A stretch of DNA of 44,080 bases, from the NCBI GenBank assembly GCA_025358885.1, contig JANYHW010000026.1:1-44080 (forward strand), read 5' to 3'. Numbering within the stretch: position 1 is the first letter of the stretch; each line of letters starts with the position of its first letter. Positions 41,330 to 44,080 of the stretch are shown one piece after another. Origin of the DNA: Cytophagales bacterium (GTDB lineage Bacteria > Bacteroidota > Bacteroidia > Cytophagales > Cyclobacteriaceae). Position numbers and translations under genes: made by a program. The notes under the pieces are model-generated. The model was not told where the DNA came from. It ran no database searches and saw only the letters and a program-made list of their open reading frames with translations.

Positions 41330-41673
41330 ATAGATTTATTAGAGGTTTTGGGTATGCCGGGAAAGGAATCGTCTTTGCATTTTCGGAGCAACTAAATCCT
41401 AAAATTCATGCACTTGTTGCCATCATCGTGATTGCAGCAGGGTTTTATTTCCACATCACTTCACTCGAATGGCTGGCAATTGTCATCGCTATTGGCTTGG
41501 TGATGACCTCAGAGCTCATTAATACAGCATTGGAATATGTCGTGGATCTTGTTTCTCCTGAACACAAGCCGCTGGCTGGTAAGATCAAGGACATTGCCGC
41601 CGCTGCCGTCTTGATGGCTGCGATTACTGCCGCAGTGGTAGGGGTGGTGGTGTTTGGAAAGTATTTGGGTTAA
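41326..41673 (+). CDS. dgkA: Diacylglycerol/undecaprenol kinase family protein
   Basis: The 115-residue protein has three membrane helices and the kinase signature SELINTALEYVVDL (62-75), with E63, E70 and D74 as metal/ATP residues, and KIKDIAAAAVL after the loop. It phosphorylates diacylglycerol or undecaprenol in the inner membrane. In Gram-positives the family acts on undecaprenol; the preference here is unknown. The ATG overlaps the preceding glycosyltransferase stop, so a shared role in recycling lipid left by glycan synthesis is reasonable. Confidence 0.9.
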   Translation: MNRFIRGFGYAGKGIVFAFSEQLNPKIHALVAIIVIAAGFYFHITSLEWLAIVIAIGLVMTSELINTALEYVVDLVSPEHKPLAGKIKDIAAAAVLMAAITAAVVGVVVFGKYLG

Positions 41674-41722
41674 TGGTTCTGTATTTCAAATATTGCCTAA
41701 TTCGTAATTCGTAATTTTTTCT

Positions 41723-42487
41723 ATGAAGTGGATCGACACGCACACCCACATTTACGCAGATGAGTTTAATGCTGACCGCAAAGAGGTGATCCAGCGCGCC
41801 ATGGATGCTGGTGTAGAGAAATTGTATATGCCGAATATCGATCATACTTCGATTGACGGCATGCTTGAAGTAGAAGCGAGTCATCGGGGAAATTGTTTTG
41901 CCATGATGGGCTTGCACCCCTGTTCAGTAAAAAAAGATTTTGAGAAAGAGCTATACATTGTGGAGCAATGGTTGTCAAAAAGAAAATTTTGTGCCATTGG
42001 TGAGATGGGTATTGACTTATATTGGGATAAGAGTTTTTGGGAGGAGCAAAAGGAGGCGTTCATCATCCAGGTGAACTGGGCGAAGGAGTTTGATTTGCCC
42101 ATTATCATTCACTGCCGTGAATCGATGAACGAAACCTTGGAAATACTCGAACCCCTCGTGGACGAAACACTAAAGGGGATCTTTCATTGTTTCTCGGGCA
42201 ATGCGGATCAGGCAAAAAGAATTAAGGCTATGGGGTTTTATATGGGAATAGGAGGGGTGGCAACATTTAAGAACGGTGGACTTGACAAGGTTTTGCCGGA
42301 TGTTCCCCTGGACAAAATTGTGCTGGAGACCGACAGTCCATATCTCGCCCCGGTTCCTCACCGCGGAAAGCGGAACGAACCTTCCTACCTTAGCGTGATT
42401 GCTCCCAGGGTTGCAGAATATCTTCACGTGAGTCTGGAAGAACTGCAGGTGACCACAACGGAAAATGCTATGAAAATATTTGGATAA
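41723..42487 (+). CDS. TatD-family metal-dependent hydrolase
   Basis: The 254-residue TIM-barrel protein has all TatD ligands: H7 and H9 in DTHTHIY, E94 in AIGEMGIDLY, H130 in IIHCRES, H155 in GIFHCFSG and D204 in LETDSPYLAP. TatD enzymes are magnesium-dependent DNases (3'-5' exonuclease) and may also process amides. The 49-nt gap before it contains two ATTCGTA repeats, and nothing else is recognised there. Confidence 0.93.
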   Translation: MKWIDTHTHIYADEFNADRKEVIQRAMDAGVEKLYMPNIDHTSIDGMLEVEASHRGNCFAMMGLHPCSVKKDFEKELYIVEQWLSKRKFCAIGEMGIDLYWDKSFWEEQKEAFIIQVNWAKEFDLPIIIHCRESMNETLEILEPLVDETLKGIFHCFSGNADQAKRIKAMGFYMGIGGVATFKNGGLDKVLPDVPLDKIVLETDSPYLAPVPHRGKRNEPSYLSVIAPRVAEYLHVSLEELQVTTTENAMKIFG

Positions 42488-42578
42488 GGACAGACTAAAC
42501 CTTTTTAGCATTTCATTTTTCTTTGCGTCCTCGGCCCTTTGTTACAATTTTGGCAATGATTCTATCCGGTAAATACGT

Positions 42579-43643
42579 ATGAATTATAAAACCCTTACTA
42601 TCAACACCGCGCTGCCTGCCAAACCGAGGGCAAGAGTCCTCATCATCTATACCGGCGGAACGTTTGGAATGGTGCACGATGCGGAGGGCGTCCTCCTTCC
42701 ATTTGATTTTTCGTTGATTCTTGAGCACTTGCCTACACTGAGGAACTTGTTTCTGGAGATCACGGTGATATCATTCGACAACCCGATTGATTCTTCCAAC
42801 ATTGAGCCTGAACATTGGCTTATGATTGGGAATATGATCAAGGACCAATACGACAAGCAGGATGGATTTGTCGTGCTCCACGGAACCGACACGATGGCTT
42901 ATACCGCTTCTGCATTGAGTTTTATGCTTCATGGCCTGTCAAAACCCGTTGTGTTTACGGGAGCACAACTTCCGATCACTGAGCCAAGGTCGGATGCACG
43001 GGAGAATCTCATTACTGCATTGGAGATTGCCTCGGCGCATGGTGGAGGCAAACCCCTTGTGCCTGAAGTTTGCATTTATTTCGATTATGAATTGCTCAGG
43101 GGCAACCGAACAAAAAAAGTGGAGAGCATGCATTTCGATGCCTTCAGCTCAGAGAACTATCCGCCCTTAGCGAAGGCGGGTGTAAAAATTGATTACAACC
43201 TTCCCGCGGTATTGCCTTCCCGCGGCGGGTCGCTTGGCTTATTGTCAAGGTTCGATACAAACGTCTCTATACTCAAGCTCTTTCCTGGTATCAACAGCTC
43301 GACTGTTGAGGCTTGTCTGCACAACGCAGATTTGAAAGCGTTAATCATTGAGACGTTCGGCTCTGGTAACGCCCCTTCAGCTGCCTGGTTTGTTGAGCGA
43401 CTCAGGAAAGCAATTGAAAGTGGGCTTATGGTGGTGAATGTTTCCCAATGTCCTGGAGGGATGGTTATTCAAGGCAAGTATGAGACCAGCAGGTCACTGG
43501 AAGAAATCGGGGTAATCAGCGGCGGCGATATGACCATAGAGGCTGCCGTGACGAAGGTAATGTTACTGTTAGGTCAATACGGGGTTGAGAAGGCAAAGAA
43601 ATTGATGAGAGAGCCTCTGGCGGGTGAGCTAAGCATTGCGTAG
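42579..43643 (+). CDS. ansA: Type I (cytoplasmic) L-asparaginase
   Basis: The 354-residue protein has the two asparaginase threonine motifs: IIYTGGTFGM (22-31, nucleophile Thr) and VVLHGTDTMAYTA (98-110, Thr-Asp pair), followed by LSKPVVFTGAQLPI. No signal peptide is present, so it is the cytoplasmic type I enzyme, which hydrolyses L-asparagine to aspartate and ammonia and is often allosteric. The length matches E. coli AnsA (338) with a slightly longer N-terminus. It is separated from tatD by 91 nt. Confidence 0.93.
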   Translation: MNYKTLTINTALPAKPRARVLIIYTGGTFGMVHDAEGVLLPFDFSLILEHLPTLRNLFLEITVISFDNPIDSSNIEPEHWLMIGNMIKDQYDKQDGFVVLHGTDTMAYTASALSFMLHGLSKPVVFTGAQLPITEPRSDARENLITALEIASAHGGGKPLVPEVCIYFDYELLRGNRTKKVESMHFDAFSSENYPPLAKAGVKIDYNLPAVLPSRGGSLGLLSRFDTNVSILKLFPGINSSTVEACLHNADLKALIIETFGSGNAPSAAWFVERLRKAIESGLMVVNVSQCPGGMVIQGKYETSRSLEEIGVISGGDMTIEAAVTKVMLLLGQYGVEKAKKLMREPLAGELSIA

Positions 43644-43707
43644 AGGTCTCCATTGATGTCAGTGCAATGAATCGTCGATAAGTGATTTGCATATTCAGAT
43701 CATTTTA

Positions 43708-43882
43708 GGAGAGGGCGGGATTAACTTCGTTGCCCGGTTTGGGGGAGGCTTCAGATCAACCATTCAATCGCTTCGCGCTTGCCTTTCTCGTTTTATTATG
43801 TTTTTCTGTTCATGCTTCAGCCGAGACAGCTGGCATGAACCTCAAACAAAAAGGTTCGCTATCGCGGACGGTTTGATCTGGC
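43708..43882 (+). repeat. Tandem unit A, 175 bp, beginning with a tRNA-Ser 3'-end copy
   Basis: The unit begins with GGAGAGGGCGGGATT, the last bases of the tRNA-Ser gene that starts the third copy at 44048, and then has its own sequence, including a hairpin (43808-43840: GTTCATGC...CAGC...GCTG GCATGAAC). It is nearly identical to unit B except for a 10-bp length difference and scattered changes around 43780-43800. No protein is encoded. Confidence 0.85.
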
Positions 43883-44047
43883 GGAGAGGGCGGGATTAAC
43901 TTCGTTGCCCGGTTTGGGGGAGGCTTCAGGTCAACCCTTCAATCGCTTCGCGCTTACACTTTTTGTTTTTCTGTTCATGCTTCAGCCGAGACAGCTGGCA
44001 TGAACCTCAAACAAAAAGGTTCGCTATCGCGGACGGTTTGATCTGGC
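43883..44047 (+). repeat. Tandem unit B, 165 bp, next to the tRNA-Ser gene
   Basis: This is a second copy of unit A, 10 bp shorter, with the hairpin at 43973-44005. Its end, GGTTTGATCTGGC, runs into the true tRNA 3' end, and the same bases precede the unit B start. The repeated block is thus flanked by direct copies of the tRNA end, as expected for duplication or site-specific insertion at a tRNA gene. Intrinsic terminators are not formed, since no T-run follows the hairpins on either strand. Confidence 0.85.
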
Positions 44048-44080
44048 GGAGAGGGCGGGATTCGAACCCGCGATACCCTT
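44044..44080 (-). tRNA. tRNA-Ser, 3' end only
   Basis: The reverse complement of the window end reads as the 3' end of a tRNA: GCGGG TTCGAAT CCCGC is a T-arm with 5-bp stem and 7-nt loop, CCTCTCC is the 3' acceptor strand, and G73 is followed by an encoded CCA. A G discriminator with a preceding GGGTATC, the end of a long variable arm, points to a class II tRNA-Ser. The 5' half lies beyond the right edge, so the anticodon is not visible. Confidence 0.85.

Noticed and set aside
43687-43899. A 70-codon plus-strand frame over the tandem repeats
   Set aside because: It crosses a unit boundary and is built of repeat sequence, so it is not a real protein gene.
43708-44047. CRISPR-like reading of the repeated block near the right edge
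   Set aside because: There are only two long near-identical units (about 170 bp) with no short repeats separated by unique spacers, and no cas genes are nearby.

Overview
The window reads as ordinary chromosome of a member of the Bacteroidota, most likely a Cytophagales bacterium (a Chryseolinea- or Cyclobacteriaceae-like organism; the genus is inference). The signs are an IPExxxVDY-family protein upstream of pyruvate kinase, a PorV/PorQ-like outer-membrane protein, a GIN-domain (DUF2807) protein, outer-membrane proteins ending in Phe, promoters resembling the Bacteroidota -33 TTG / -7 TAnnTTTG pattern, and few Shine-Dalgarno sequences. No phage, transposase, CRISPR array or rRNA was seen.

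Layout. (1) 1-5965: an AraC-type regulator, cut by the left edge, diverges from a five-gene cluster encoding a complete route from trans-4-hydroxy-L-proline to 2-oxoglutarate: epimerase, D-hydroxyproline dehydrogenase, pyrroline-hydroxycarboxylate deaminase and 2-oxoglutarate semialdehyde dehydrogenase, plus a cupin of unknown role. It ends in a strong bidirectional terminator. (2) 6036-9075, minus strand: an RRM RNA-binding protein, a SnoaL/NTF2-like protein and a nitrilase, a GIN-domain surface protein and an unlisted 35-residue membrane peptide. (3) 9098-14718, minus: envelope genes, namely a helix-hairpin-helix beta-barrel protein translationally coupled to a PorV/PorQ-like protein, a small single-POTRA Omp85 protein, and lgt with an insertion. 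(4) 14871-24731: housekeeping genes nadE, rnc-fabF-acpP, IPExxxVDY-pyk, an NFACT/RqcH protein, a PhnP-like hydrolase and miaA. (5) 24839-26239: a Tat-exported amidohydrolase with altered metal ligands. (6) 26318-36555: a surface-polysaccharide locus with frequent strand switching (two GT4 enzymes, UDP-GlcNAc 2-epimerase, hexapeptide acyltransferase, PIG-L deacetylase, flippase, two FkbM methyltransferases, a GT11 fucosyltransferase and a DUF268 protein). (7) 36565-43643: ruvC back-to-back with a membrane GT2, then a SpoIIE-type phosphatase, polysaccharide deacetylase, glycosyltransferase, diacylglycerol kinase, tatD and asparaginase. (8) 43708-44080: the 3' end of a tRNA-Ser gene on the minus strand, with two tandem ~170-bp units downstream that each begin with a copy of the tRNA 3' end.

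I found no clear new defence or mobile system. The best leads are a hairpin that would hide the ribosome-binding site of the SpoIIE-type phosphatase, the tRNA-Ser-linked tandem repeats, the amidohydrolase with changed metal-site residues, the deacetylase/acyltransferase pair inside the glycan locus, the ATGA-coupled outer-membrane pair, and the 35-residue membrane peptide. Start codons were re-read from the sequence. Several listed starts are internal ATGs rather than the longest open frame, and three genes appear to use GTG or TTG.
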